Assembly: GCF_000012985.1 (NCBI RefSeq) | Contig: NC_007645.1 | Span: 806,001 to 870,000 of the forward strand | Reading direction: 5' to 3' | Length of the DNA: 64,000 nt | Origin: Hahella chejuensis KCTC 2396 | GTDB taxonomy: Bacteria; Pseudomonadota; Gammaproteobacteria; Pseudomonadales; Oleiphilaceae | Shown here: in pieces, positions 8,266 through 16,213 of the stretch | Numbering within the stretch: position 1 is the first letter of the stretch | Layout: each line of letters starts with the position of its first letter | The notes under the pieces: generated by a model | The model's input: the letters and a program-made list of their open reading frames with translations, nothing else | What the model was told of the DNA's origin: nothing | Database searches by the model: none | Made by a program: the position numbers and the translations under genes

Positions 8266-8853
8266 ATGGCATTCATGAAAGTAGAGCTGGAGAAGATTTT
8301 CAGTTTCATCATCGAACTGGAAAAGCTGAAAAGCGTCAATCGCATGACCAAAGTGATTGGAACCGACCGCCGTGAGAATTCGGCTGAGCACAGTTGGCAA
8401 ATCGCGGTGCTGGCGATGTCCCTGGAGGGCTATGCAAAGGAGAAGGTGGACATTAATCGAGTCGTGCGCATGCTGTTATTGCATGACGTAGTGGAAATTG
8501 ACGCTGGCGATAAGTTTATCTTCTCCGCGGCCCATGCGGATACAGAAAATGAAATGAAGGCGGCGGAACGGATATTCGGGATGCTGCCGCCGCAAGTGGG
8601 GGACGAGTTCAAAGCGTTGTGGCTGGAATATGAAGAGAGGCGGACTCCGGAGTCCCGCTACGCTTACGCCATGGATAGGTTGATGCCGGTGTTGATCAAC
8701 CTGAATAACGGTTGTCAGAGTTGGGTGGAGAATGGCGTGCGTCTGGAGCAGGTGCTTTCGAAAACGGGCATTCTGGCCGACTTCAACGCTGAGCTGTGGG
8801 AGATGATCAGTCGCCGCTTGTATGAGTCTCGTCAAATGGGCTTTTTAGGCTGA
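8266..8853 (+). CDS. HD-domain phosphohydrolase, YfbR/HDDC2-like
   Basis: Cytosolic metal-dependent HD-superfamily protein of 195 residues, probably a 5'-deoxynucleotidase or related nucleotide phosphohydrolase. It shows the HD signature in order: AEHSWQ (first His), LLLHDVVEIDAGD (His-Asp pair plus acidic residues) and AMDRLMP (final Asp). RENSAEHSWQ and the EIDAGD pattern are typical of the HD_3 family to which YfbR and HDDC2 belong. The ATG follows GAGGAA at good spacing. It is monocistronic. The exact substrate cannot be read from sequence. Confidence 0.82.
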   Translation: MAFMKVELEKIFSFIIELEKLKSVNRMTKVIGTDRRENSAEHSWQIAVLAMSLEGYAKEKVDINRVVRMLLLHDVVEIDAGDKFIFSAAHADTENEMKAAERIFGMLPPQVGDEFKALWLEYEERRTPESRYAYAMDRLMPVLINLNNGCQSWVENGVRLEQVLSKTGILADFNAELWEMISRRLYESRQMGFLG

Positions 8854-9218
8854 AAACCTGTTTTAAAACAGGCGAATAGATCGCTATTGAGATACAGGTG
8901 AAATAATATTTTCCCTAATCGGCTAGGCCAAATGGCATGAGGTTTTACGCTGGACGTTAAGCGGCATTCAAGGTAATTTATGCCCACCTATAGTACTTAC
9001 TGATAAACCCGGTGCTATATTGCCGCCTGTCGGCGACGCATTGTGCGCCTCAGGCGGTTAACCTCAAGTCCTGATTTTTCCCCTGCCCCCCCCAGTCCAT
9101 TATTACAACTTGTTTAAGCCGGTTTTTGTAATTAGCAATAGCAGGTTGATTTCCCTAATATAACCTTACTTTTCTGCAGTCTTTGCACTGCCCAAAACCA
9201 ATCACGGAAAGAAGTCTA
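8854..9218. other. Intergenic region with palindrome
   Basis: 365 bases without a supported gene. A perfect 16-bp palindrome, CCTGTTTTAAAACAGG, lies at 8857-8872 just after the HD gene stop. A run of eight C follows near 9087. The A+T-rich last 100 bases should hold the promoter of the beta-barrel/BIG2 pair. Confidence 0.55.
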
Positions 9219-9734
9219 ATGCGTCAAATAACTTGTACCTTCATTTGCTTGGCCTGTTTCTCTGCGCCGGTGCTGGCGGAAACCTGGTATGTGGGAGCGG
9301 ATGGCGGCGTCGCGATGGTGAAAGCCTCCTCTGAGAAATTTTACATCCCTGCGGCCAATGTTCGTCTGGGCGGACGTCTTGAAAACGGCGTTGGTCTGGA
9401 AGCTTTATTCTCGGCGGGCGTAACAGACGCTGAAGAAGCGAACGTCAATATGGAGCTGAGCAGCATGGCGGGCGGTTATTTGACATACACGGGCGTACTC
9501 AGCGGCGACACCCTGGCGACATTGGGCGTGGGCTATGTATCCACCGAGCTGGCGACAGAGGTCGGTGGTGTAAGCTCCGACTTGTCATTCGACGGGACCA
9601 GCCTGGCGATCAGATTGGAAGAACCGCTCAAAGCCTATCCCAGCGTAAAGCTGTCCGCTGGCTACTATCATGTATTTGAAGATGATGGCGTGAAGATCAG
9701 AAACTTTGGTCTGGGATTGCAATATGATTTCTAA
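9219..9734 (+). CDS. Small outer-membrane beta-barrel protein
   Basis: Exported protein of 171 residues. The signal peptide MRQITCTFICLACFSAPVLA is followed by ETWYVGADGG. Alternating hydrophobic/polar strands (NVRLGGRLENGVGLEALFSAG, then a C-terminal FGLGLQYDF ending in aromatic Phe) match the 8-stranded OmpA/OmpW-like porin family, with the final Phe expected for Bam-dependent insertion. ATG 9219 is preceded by GAAAGAAG. A TTG further upstream would add residues before the signal peptide and is rejected. The 3' end overlaps the start of the BIG2 lipoprotein, so both are probably made together. Confidence 0.8.
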   Translation: MRQITCTFICLACFSAPVLAETWYVGADGGVAMVKASSEKFYIPAANVRLGGRLENGVGLEALFSAGVTDAEEANVNMELSSMAGGYLTYTGVLSGDTLATLGVGYVSTELATEVGGVSSDLSFDGTSLAIRLEEPLKAYPSVKLSAGYYHVFEDDGVKIRNFGLGLQYDF

Positions 9735-10935
9735 TATCAGGAAAACCCGCCTTGTAGCGAGTTTCGCTGCGTTGGCGCTGTGTTCCGCATTGTTGTCCGC
9801 ATGCGGGGGTGGGAGTGGCGATACCGATGCGTTGAATGATGCTGTCGATGCAGGCAAGCTGGACGCCAAGAGCCTGACTCTGACCTCCACTTCCGACAAA
9901 GCGCTGTTTGAACCCAATGAAAGCTGGCAACTGAAAGTGGTGGCGGAGCTGAATAACGGCTCCACGCAGGATATAACCAGCAAAGTGAAATGGTCCACCA
10001 GTGATAGCTCACTGGCGACAGTCGACGATGCCGGCAAGATGAAGACCGGGACTCCGGTCGGCAATGAAGATGTGGTGATTACAGCGTCATTGGTGAATCT
10101 CAGCGCAGAGCTGACGGTCACTGTTTCCGACGCCACATTGTCCAGTATTGAAGCGAGCGCGAGCGGCTCTGAGGTGGATGAGTGCCGTAGCCTGACCCTG
10201 AGCGCAACTGGAACCTATACCGACGGCTCTCAACGTCCAATGGTGTCCGGGTTGTCCTGGACCAGCAGTGATAGCGCCGTGGCCACGATTAACAGCGACA
10301 GCAGTGCATTGGTGACGCATAACAGCGGTAATGTAAATGTGACGGTTAGTCGAGGAACTGTTGCTTCTGCGGCGCTGCCTGTCACGGTCAACGATACGCT
10401 GGCGTCTTTGAAGATCAACGAAGGCAGTGAGATTTCAGTCAGCAAGTCTGGTAGCGCCACATTGACCGTCAGCGGCGACTACAGCGATGGAACCAACAAC
10501 GTCGGCATTACCTCCAACTCCTCCTGGACCATCGGCAACACGGGCGTGGCCACGGTGGATGACGGTAAAGTCACAGGCGTGTCCACGGGCGAAACAACTG
10601 TCACCGCAGCTTGCGGTGGACTTACCGCGGATACGACAGTGAAAGTATTGGAGATTTCCGAGTATGAATTGTCGGATCTCAAAGGCGACACGGCTCTGGA
10701 GGAAGGTGAAGTGCGGCAGTTGAGCTTCTATGAGGTCTACACTGACAACACCAAGACCAATATCTCTTCTAAAGCGGACTGGGAAATTACTACCGGCGAC
10801 GAAATCGCCGATATTAATGGCGATGGCAAGCTCACGATGAAGAATGACTTCAGCGGTTACAGTGGTACTTCTATTACCGTTAGAGCTGAATATGACGACA
10901 ATTCAAAATCGTTGACCATTAATATTGAGAAATAG
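9724..10935 (+). CDS. Lipoprotein with tandem BIG2 immunoglobulin-like domains
   Basis: Predicted 403-residue lipoprotein. The lipobox LLSAC puts the acylated Cys at residue 27, followed by a GGGSGD linker. The rest is four consecutive beta-sandwich repeats of about 80-90 residues with BIG2 hallmarks: TSDKALFEPNESWQLKVVAE, WSTSDSSLATVDDAG, WTSSDSAVATI and GDYSDGTNNVG...VATVDDGKVTGVSTGETTV. BIG2 domains occur in adhesins, intimins and other surface proteins. ATG 9724 lies inside the preceding barrel gene (11-base overlap), which suggests translational coupling and perhaps a partnership. A strong terminator follows. The binding target is unknown. Confidence 0.87.
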   Translation: MISNIRKTRLVASFAALALCSALLSACGGGSGDTDALNDAVDAGKLDAKSLTLTSTSDKALFEPNESWQLKVVAELNNGSTQDITSKVKWSTSDSSLATVDDAGKMKTGTPVGNEDVVITASLVNLSAELTVTVSDATLSSIEASASGSEVDECRSLTLSATGTYTDGSQRPMVSGLSWTSSDSAVATINSDSSALVTHNSGNVNVTVSRGTVASAALPVTVNDTLASLKINEGSEISVSKSGSATLTVSGDYSDGTNNVGITSNSSWTIGNTGVATVDDGKVTGVSTGETTVTAACGGLTADTTVKVLEISEYELSDLKGDTALEEGEVRQLSFYEVYTDNTKTNISSKADWEITTGDEIADINGDGKLTMKNDFSGYSGTSITVRAEYDDNSKSLTINIEK

Positions 10936-10962
10936 TTGATAGTTGTTGTCTAACTATTTGTA

Positions 10963-10993
10963 AAAGGGGCAATTTATCGCCCCTTTCTCTTTT
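10963..10993 (+). terminator. Rho-independent terminator
   Basis: AAAGGGGC (10963-10970) and GCCCCTTT (10979-10986) form an 8-bp stem followed by CTCTTTT. It ends the barrel/BIG2 transcript. Confidence 0.88.
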
Positions 10994-11046
10994 CGGGTAG
11001 GGTAATGATGTGGATAATGGGCGCCGGCGTTGTTAAGGAGGCTGCC

Positions 11047-11760
11047 TTGAATTATCTCATTATTGTTGTTGCACTCGCTGTCCTGGCTGGCGTTACCTAT
11101 TACGGTTATCAGCAATACCGTAAAGCGGTGCGCAATAGACGCGTTCGATTTATCGATAACTATCGTTTTCCTCCCACCATTGATCGGCGCATCGCCAGGA
11201 AATACCCGCATTTGACTCCAGCCCAAGTCGAGAAGGTGCTTACTGGTTTGCGTGAATACTTCCATATTTGTCGCATGGCGAATGGAAGAATGGTATCCAT
11301 GCCGTCGCAGGTGGTGGATGTCGCTTGGCACGAATTTATTTTATTCACCCGTCGTTATGAAAAATTCTGTGACGAAGCTTTTGGGCGCTTTTTGCACCAC
11401 ACGCCAGCGGAAGGTATGGGCAAACCTGCAAATATACAGGATGGGGTGAAACTGGCCTGGCGCTTGAGCTGTTTAAGGGAAAACATTGATCCTCTGCGGC
11501 CCAGGGCTTTGCCCATTCTGTTCGCTCTGGATGCGGAATTGAAGATTCCTGATGGCTTTTACTATTCGCTGGACTGTACCGGGCGCAATGACCACTGCGC
11601 GTCTAATATAGGGTGTTCTGGTTCCAGTTCTAGTTGCTCCAGCGACTGCGCTGGCGATTGGGGCGGTAGTTCCTCTAGTCGTCGTTACAATGATAATGAC
11701 AGCGACAGCGGCAGCAGTTGTGGGAGCAGCTGCGGCGGAGGCTGTGGCGGCGGAGACTGA
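11047..11760 (+). CDS. Membrane-anchored glycine-rich-domain-containing protein (GRDP-like)
   Basis: Protein of 237 residues with one N-terminal membrane helix (NYLIIVVALAVLAGVTYYGY), a central domain resembling the plant-type glycine-rich domain protein family (PF07173-like), and a low-complexity tail. The diagnostic stretch is VVDVAWHEFILFTRRYEKFC...FGRFLHHTP. The tail is Ser/Cys/Gly rich (GSSCGSSCGGGCGGGD), reminiscent of metal-binding or surface-exposed sequences. I choose TTG 11047 because TTAAGGAGG sits at ideal spacing; ATG 11005 in the same frame has no such site. Its function is unknown. Confidence 0.7.
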   Translation: MNYLIIVVALAVLAGVTYYGYQQYRKAVRNRRVRFIDNYRFPPTIDRRIARKYPHLTPAQVEKVLTGLREYFHICRMANGRMVSMPSQVVDVAWHEFILFTRRYEKFCDEAFGRFLHHTPAEGMGKPANIQDGVKLAWRLSCLRENIDPLRPRALPILFALDAELKIPDGFYYSLDCTGRNDHCASNIGCSGSSSSCSSDCAGDWGGSSSSRRYNDNDSDSGSSCGSSCGGGCGGGD

Positions 11761-11789
11761 TACAACGCTTCATCCCTGCTAGTATTTCC

Positions 11790-11875
11790 CTAATAATCTC
11801 GCGGACGAATAGCGTTTTCCTATTTGTCCACAAACGACAGGCGCTGCGACTTATGTCAGCCCCTGTCTTCAGAGG
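11790..11875 (-). repeat. Dispersed palindromic repeat, inverted diverged copy
   Basis: Aligns over about 85 bases to the reverse complement of 27980-28059, at roughly four identities in five by eye. The hairpin GGACGAATAG / CTATTTGTCC (11803-11829) keeps the 7-base loop. A second hairpin, GACAGG (11836) with CCTGTC (11862), is also kept. It ends about 50 bases before the start of the second solute-binding-like gene. Confidence 0.75.
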
Positions 11876-11922
11876 CTTGTCGCCGCCCAGGCGTATCGCC
11901 TCATTGAATACGGGATCAGGGT

Positions 11923-12798
11923 ATGAAGCTGTTGTGTGGCTTGTGGCTGATGTTGATTGCGGTTTCCGCCTGCGCGGATCAACGTCCTCTCCGTTATTAT
12001 CAAAAAGACAGTCGCTACGAATATCGCATTCAGTTGCTGCAATTGGCGCTGTTAAAGGCGGGGGTAGGCAACGAATTCATGCTGCGTCCCCTGCAGGACA
12101 ATGTTACTGCTGCAAGAGGGTTGGCTTTACTGGAACGAGGTCAGCTGGATGTAGCGTTCCTGCCTACCACCGTTGATCTGGAGCGGCGCTTTCGAGCGGT
12201 GAAAATCCCCATTCTGCGAGGAATCCTGGGCTATCGCGTATTTTTGGCGCATAAACACAGTCTTCCTGCATTGAGTCTGGTAAAGAGCCTGGATGACCTG
12301 CGCGATCGTTTTGTCGCAGGCTTCGGCGCGCAGTGGAGCGATATTGATATCTTGCGCGGTAACCGCCTTAAGGTGGAGGACTCCCCTCAATATGGACTTT
12401 TATTCGACATGCTGATGGAGATGCGCTTCGACTATTTTCCCAGAGGGTTGAACGAAGCCTGGAAAGAGCTGGAGGAGCGTCAGGCGCAATATCCCGATCT
12501 GGCGGTGGAGCCCACGCTGGCGCTGTATTATCCCTATCCTGTGTATTTCTTTGTCGGTAAAGGAGACGAAACCCTGGCGCGATTGATTGAAAAAGGGCTC
12601 AATGCAGCGCTGGAAGACGGCTCCTTCGAGCAACTGTTCCTGACGCATCATCAGTCATTTTTAAATCGCGCGCAGTTGCCGCAACGGCGTGTATTTTTAT
12701 TGCAAAACCCCACCCTCCCTGCCGGAACGGAAGCTCCAGACACCCACTGGTGGCTACCGGAATCGCCTTTGAATGAAGGCGCGCCGTCAGTCGAATAG
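11923..12798 (+). CDS. Periplasmic solute-binding-like protein (paralogue of 5727-6614)
   Basis: Exported protein of 291 residues with signal peptide MKLLCGLWLMLIAVSACA. It shares the layout of the protein at 5727: LLERGQLDVAFLPTT, VKIPILRGILGYRVFLAHK, MRFDYFPRGLNEAWKELEE, YPYPVYFFVGKGDETLARLIEKGL and RRVFLLQNP near the end. This is a type-2 periplasmic-binding-like fold. No transporter genes are nearby, so a sensory or scavenging role is possible. A diverged, inverted copy of the same dispersed repeat found before the paralogue lies just upstream. Its last 12 bases overlap a putative small gene on the other strand. Confidence 0.8.
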   Translation: MKLLCGLWLMLIAVSACADQRPLRYYQKDSRYEYRIQLLQLALLKAGVGNEFMLRPLQDNVTAARGLALLERGQLDVAFLPTTVDLERRFRAVKIPILRGILGYRVFLAHKHSLPALSLVKSLDDLRDRFVAGFGAQWSDIDILRGNRLKVEDSPQYGLLFDMLMEMRFDYFPRGLNEAWKELEERQAQYPDLAVEPTLALYYPYPVYFFVGKGDETLARLIEKGLNAALEDGSFEQLFLTHHQSFLNRAQLPQRRVFLLQNPTLPAGTEAPDTHWWLPESPLNEGAPSVE

Positions 12799-12948
12799 CG
12801 GTAGCTCTTCATAGGGCTTCTCGTGTAGTGAACGCAGCCTGGATTGCAGGGAGCCGCTACGAATCTCAAGCTTGTGGCGGTCCGTATCGAGAATATCCAG
12901 TAAAGTTTGCTTCACTGCTGTTTTGCTTCCATTTTTACACGCCTGCAT
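12787..12948 (-). CDS. Possible small protein of 53 residues
   Basis: An ATG at 12948 opens a 53-residue frame whose composition looks coding: charged and helical, KQTLLDILDTDRHKLEIR and LHEKPYEELPLFD. It could extend upstream in frame, but that part is a shadow of the secreted-protein gene. It has no clear ribosome-binding site. It is vaguely SlyX-like in size and helicity, but I cannot assign it. It is convergent with the solute-binding-like gene and overlaps it by 12 bases. Confidence 0.35.
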   Translation of the reverse strand: MQACKNGSKTAVKQTLLDILDTDRHKLEIRSGSLQSRLRSLHEKPYEELPLFD

Positions 12949-13051
12949 CGTTGAGCATTTCCATCGTGACGGGGAGGTCGCTCTCAGCGTTAGCAAAAAG
13001 TGACCTGTGTATAGTCCCTGCAGAACGACTGACGTCCAACGACAAACAAAA

Positions 13052-13480
13052 TCAGAGCTTATGGTGGTCGATAAAGAGAGCTTCCAGGCCGGAACTCTTG
13101 CTCTCGTTATTCGCCTGATACAGATGGCAACTGATGCGGGCGTAATTATCGAGGTCGCTTTGCACCAGGCAAGTGCTCTCGTAGGCAACGTTATTTTCCT
13201 TGAAGCGCATGCGCAGCACAGTGGCTTCGCCATGCGCGGCTTCTTCAATGGCGGCCTCGCCGAATATCACCGCCCCGTCGATTTCACGCTTAATCTTGAG
13301 TTGGTGGTTCTCAGAATAAATTTGCAGCGCTCCCTGATAGGTGCTGGTGGAGTCTGGCGCCTTGCCGATGAGTTGATACGCGCCGATGACAAAATCTCCG
13401 AGAAAGTCTTTGGCGGTTTCGCCGCCGAAAGCGGAGGGGGATAACAGACAGCACAACAGCGCTGCAGGTTTGAGGTTCAT
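13052..13480 (-). CDS. Small secreted protein of unknown function
   Basis: Exported 142-residue protein with signal peptide NLKPAALLCCLLSPSAFGG. The mature part looks beta-rich: GAYQLIGKAPDSTSTYQGAL, KIKREIDGAVIF, ATVLRMRFKENNV, YARISCHLYQ. Two mature cysteines (STCLV, ISCHL) may form a disulfide. ATG 13480 follows AAGGAG at suitable spacing. It is the second gene of a likely operon, 13 bases after the thioesterase stop. Unrecognised; the beta pattern is compatible with a lipocalin-like or small barrel domain. Confidence 0.72.
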   Translation of the reverse strand: MNLKPAALLCCLLSPSAFGGETAKDFLGDFVIGAYQLIGKAPDSTSTYQGALQIYSENHQLKIKREIDGAVIFGEAAIEEAAHGEATVLRMRFKENNVAYESTCLVQSDLDNYARISCHLYQANNESKSSGLEALFIDHHKL

Positions 13481-13493
13481 CCTGAAAGTCTCC

Positions 13494-13949
13494 TTAGGAT
13501 ACCGTGTATGTCGCAGTGCCCAGTGCAATAGTTTGCTCCCGGTCATTGATCAGCTCCATGCGCGTCACTGCTATCGACTGGCCGTGGCGAATGACGCTGG
13601 CGGAGGCGACGAAAAACGCGCCGCGCCCGGGGCGCAGATAATCCACCCGCATATCTATTGTGCCGAGCCTGCGCAGTTTGCGCTGCACTTCTTTCGGGTC
13701 AATCTCCGTTAGACGCTCGATGATGCTGATTGTCGCCACCAACCCGCCGGCGACATCCAGCAACGTTGCAGTGACGCCGCCATGAAGGATGTTTTGAAAC
13801 GTATTGCCGACCAGCTCCGGCTTCATTTCCAGTCCCAGCACCACTTTCTCTTTGCTGACCTCTCGGACTTTGATGCCGACCAGCCGGTTGAAGGGGATAT
13901 GCTCGTTAAAATAAGCGGTAATCGTTTCTATCAGCTGTGCTTTGTCCAT
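13494..13949 (-). CDS. PaaI-type hotdog thioesterase
   Basis: Cytosolic acyl-CoA thioesterase-like protein of 151 residues in the 4HBT hotdog superfamily. It has the signature NILHGGVTATLLDVAGGLVA, in which LHGG precedes the hot-dog helix, then a conserved strand RVDYLRPGRGAFFVASASV and a final TIALGTATYTVS. The Asp in TLLDVAGG is the probable catalytic residue. Substrate range is not predictable. It leads a short operon with the secreted-protein gene that follows. Confidence 0.85.
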   Translation of the reverse strand: MDKAQLIETITAYFNEHIPFNRLVGIKVREVSKEKVVLGLEMKPELVGNTFQNILHGGVTATLLDVAGGLVATISIIERLTEIDPKEVQRKLRRLGTIDMRVDYLRPGRGAFFVASASVIRHGQSIAVTRMELINDREQTIALGTATYTVS

Positions 13950-14038
13950 GCAATGCGCCTTTCACCGTGTTGGGCGGAATATCTCATTAAAGCAAAATCG
14001 CCGGGGTTCGCCCTATGAGACATAAAGGTCTGTTGACA

Positions 14039-14914
14039 TTAGGCTTTTATAGTCTGTTTCCGTCGCCAGGCGTAGTCCTGATTCTCCTCCAGAAACCGGA
14101 TGAAGTCTGCGCCGAAGTTTTTATAACCCATGGCGGACAGGTGAATTTCATCCGCCCAGAATTTTTTGCCGGCCAGATTCAAGCGGCGTGTCTGCGCATC
14201 ATAAAACAACGTATTTTCATGCTGGGCGAGCGTTTCGGCTATGGCGTTGGACAGACGTCCATGGATGGTGCGGATGATGTCATGACGCAGTGGCGACTCA
14301 TCAATGGACGGATATCCATGCAGCTCGAACACGGAAGAAATCCAGGGGCCTGAGCGCAGGTATAAAAACAGCTTCCATCCTCGCTCCCGACTCAGCGGCG
14401 CACTGTAGCCATGGCTCACGACTGTGGCGTGAGGATGGTAAAGATCGCGCATTTCCAGACTTCTCTTGTAGAACTCCGTGATGCTGCTCAATACGGTATT
14501 GAGAATATCTTGTCGCAGGGATTGCTGCATCGTTAAACCCGGTTCGTAAGGAACGAGTATTGGCGCCAGGTTGGCGAATATGTCATTGCCGCCTGCGCTG
14601 ATAAAGACGTAATCCAGTCGGACATGGGCGTGTTTCAGTCTGCGATAGTGTTGTAAATGCGGTTGCATCTGCAGGGTGGTGGCGCCGGAGATGGCGAGGT
14701 CCAGCCAATTGGCGCCCAGTGGGTCCAGCATAGCGATCGCCTCGAAAATATTATTGGGAGCGTTCAAGGCGCCCCAACCGCGTCCCGGGTAATCAAACCA
14801 GGAGTCCCCCTCCAGCAGGATGTTCGGATACTCGCGCCGCAGTCCCCGCCTGACGCTGTCGATAAACTCGTTCAAGTTTCCGCTGATGTAGTGTTGTCCT
14901 ATCTGTCTCGCCAT
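14039..14914 (-). CDS. SGNH/GDSL-family hydrolase
   Basis: Esterase/lipase-like hydrolase of 291 residues with no evident signal peptide. Block I appears as LLEGDSWFDYPG (nucleophile Ser), the Gly block around ISGAT, block III as SAGGNDIF (oxyanion Asn) and block V as DEIHLSAMGYKNF (Asp-x-x-His). These four blocks define the SGNH fold. GDSW in place of GDSL is common in proteobacterial members. It lies 34 bases downstream of the lipase gene on the same strand, so they probably share a transcript and may both act on acyl esters. Confidence 0.85.
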   Translation of the reverse strand: MARQIGQHYISGNLNEFIDSVRRGLRREYPNILLEGDSWFDYPGRGWGALNAPNNIFEAIAMLDPLGANWLDLAISGATTLQMQPHLQHYRRLKHAHVRLDYVFISAGGNDIFANLAPILVPYEPGLTMQQSLRQDILNTVLSSITEFYKRSLEMRDLYHPHATVVSHGYSAPLSRERGWKLFLYLRSGPWISSVFELHGYPSIDESPLRHDIIRTIHGRLSNAIAETLAQHENTLFYDAQTRRLNLAGKKFWADEIHLSAMGYKNFGADFIRFLEENQDYAWRRKQTIKA

Positions 14915-14948
14915 GACCTGTATTGCCTGTCCTTATGTTCCTTATGAT

Positions 14949-15623
14949 TCAGCGCTTTGCTTGAAAGCGTCCCTCCCGCAGGAAATGCAGGGTTTGTTCC
15001 AGCGCAGTCTGGTTGCGCATGATAAACGGATGCGAAGCGGGGAGCGTCAGGAAGTCTCTCATGCCTGTTAGTTTCGCCCGCTCAACCGACACTTTACCGT
15101 CATTGGGGCCATTAATCATGAGCGAGAGCAGGGGATTTACGGAGCGGTCGCCGGTGATGACGCCACATTCAAAGTCGGGAGAGCCCAGATTTTGCAGTAA
15201 CTTATTGTCTAGAGCGCCCAGTTGCCCGCCCGCCGGGCCGTTAAGCAGTTTAAAGAGCATCAGACCTCCCAGTTTGTCGACCACTTCGCTGCCCTGATTA
15301 GGTGGGCTGAGCATAACGACCCGACCTATGGAAATGTCAGGCTTTAATGCACTTAAAACCCTGACCAGGATACCGCCCATGGAGTGTGTGACGAAGTGGA
15401 GCGGGGAGCTGTTGGCGCCGAAGCGAGCAAGTAAAGCAGGATAGAGATGTTGCGTCACCAGTGACTCCAGGGAGAGACGCGTGGAAGGGTAATTCAGGTT
15501 GAACGTCTCGAATCCCTGGGCGTCGAGATAGCGTTGCATACGGTTCAGGCTACGCGACGTGCGCGCTAATCCGTGCAATAGCACAACCGGCTGTCGCGTT
15601 ATGGGACGATATTGATGATTCAT
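14949..15623 (-). CDS. Alpha/beta-hydrolase, lipase-like
   Basis: Predicted cytosolic lipase or esterase of 224 residues. It has the oxyanion motif VVLLHGLARTSRS, the nucleophile elbow FVTHSMGGILVR (Ser in HSMGG), NGPNDGKVSVE for the acid residue, and SHPFIMRN for the catalytic His. This pattern matches the short bacterial lipases related to LipB/PGAP1-like hydrolases. ATG 15623 has GGAG at ideal spacing; an in-frame ATG 54 bases upstream lacks a site. It heads the operon with the SGNH hydrolase. Confidence 0.83.
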   Translation of the reverse strand: MNHQYRPITRQPVVLLHGLARTSRSLNRMQRYLDAQGFETFNLNYPSTRLSLESLVTQHLYPALLARFGANSSPLHFVTHSMGGILVRVLSALKPDISIGRVVMLSPPNQGSEVVDKLGGLMLFKLLNGPAGGQLGALDNKLLQNLGSPDFECGVITGDRSVNPLLSLMINGPNDGKVSVERAKLTGMRDFLTLPASHPFIMRNQTALEQTLHFLREGRFQAKR

Positions 15624-15955
15624 GTTGGAGCTCCACTGTGAGACGGGGTTATGGAGTCTAGTGTTGTAGATGTGCATAGGGGCGCCCTAGGGAGTAACGT
15701 AGCGCCAAACAAATCTACCAGTTGCGTTTTTCAGTACCAGGCAAGGCGCTGGCGTTGGGCGTGAATTGATAAGGGACAAGCTAAAACAATTGAAAACACA
15801 CTCCGCGCGGGCAATCATCTATACTAGACAATAGCTAAGGTTAGCTAACGCGTTGGATGCTATCCACAGGGAATTTTCGCTTAATAATTAAACAAATAAA
15901 GCGAATTTATGAATGAACTATCTCGTATGCAAGGGGCTTTAAGCAGGGGGCTGAG
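15624..15955. other. Intergenic region, divergent promoters
   Basis: 332 bases between the lipase and the three-helix membrane protein with no gene I can support. The small dyad GCTAAGGTTAGC lies near 15834, and an A+T-rich stretch from 15880 leads into the membrane protein gene. Confidence 0.5.
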
Positions 15956-16207
15956 ATGGATATGCGATTTTATGGTGTTGACTGGATCGCCATGCTGCTG
16001 ACGTTTGTCGCAGTATGGCAAATCGGCAACAAGAATAAAGCTGGGTTCTGGCTGATGATGCTGGCCAATGTGGGATGGATGATGGTCGGGATAATGGGGC
16101 AAAGCACCGCCATTTTCCTGGCGAATGCGGTTTTCCTCTCAATGAATTGGCGCGCCGCCAGTAAGTGGGCGAAACAGGAGACGACTGCGCATGCGGACAC
16201 CGCCTGA
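15956..16207 (+). CDS. Small three-helix membrane protein, PnuC/SemiSWEET-like
   Basis: An 83-residue integral membrane protein with three hydrophobic helices: DWIAMLLTFVAVWQIG, FWLMMLANVGWMMVGIM and STAIFLANAVFLSMNW. The layout (Trp-rich helix, an N-K-N-K-A-G loop, then two helices) resembles a single triple-helix bundle of PnuC or SemiSWEET transporters, which work as dimers or duplicated forms. It starts after AGGGGG. The tail is hydrophilic. It is convergent with the AraC regulator, 6 bases apart. The transport role is inferred from shape only. Confidence 0.65.
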   Translation: MDMRFYGVDWIAMLLTFVAVWQIGNKNKAGFWLMMLANVGWMMVGIMGQSTAIFLANAVFLSMNWRAASKWAKQETTAHADTA

Positions 16208-16213
16208 CTTTGT

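Noticed and set aside
9080-9100. Run of eight C as a phase-variation switch
   Set aside because: It lies in the intergenic region about 125 bases before the start and not in a coding or clear promoter position.
12949-13248. N-terminal extension of the 53-residue minus-strand frame
   Set aside because: The upstream part is the out-of-phase shadow of the secreted-protein gene and looks random.
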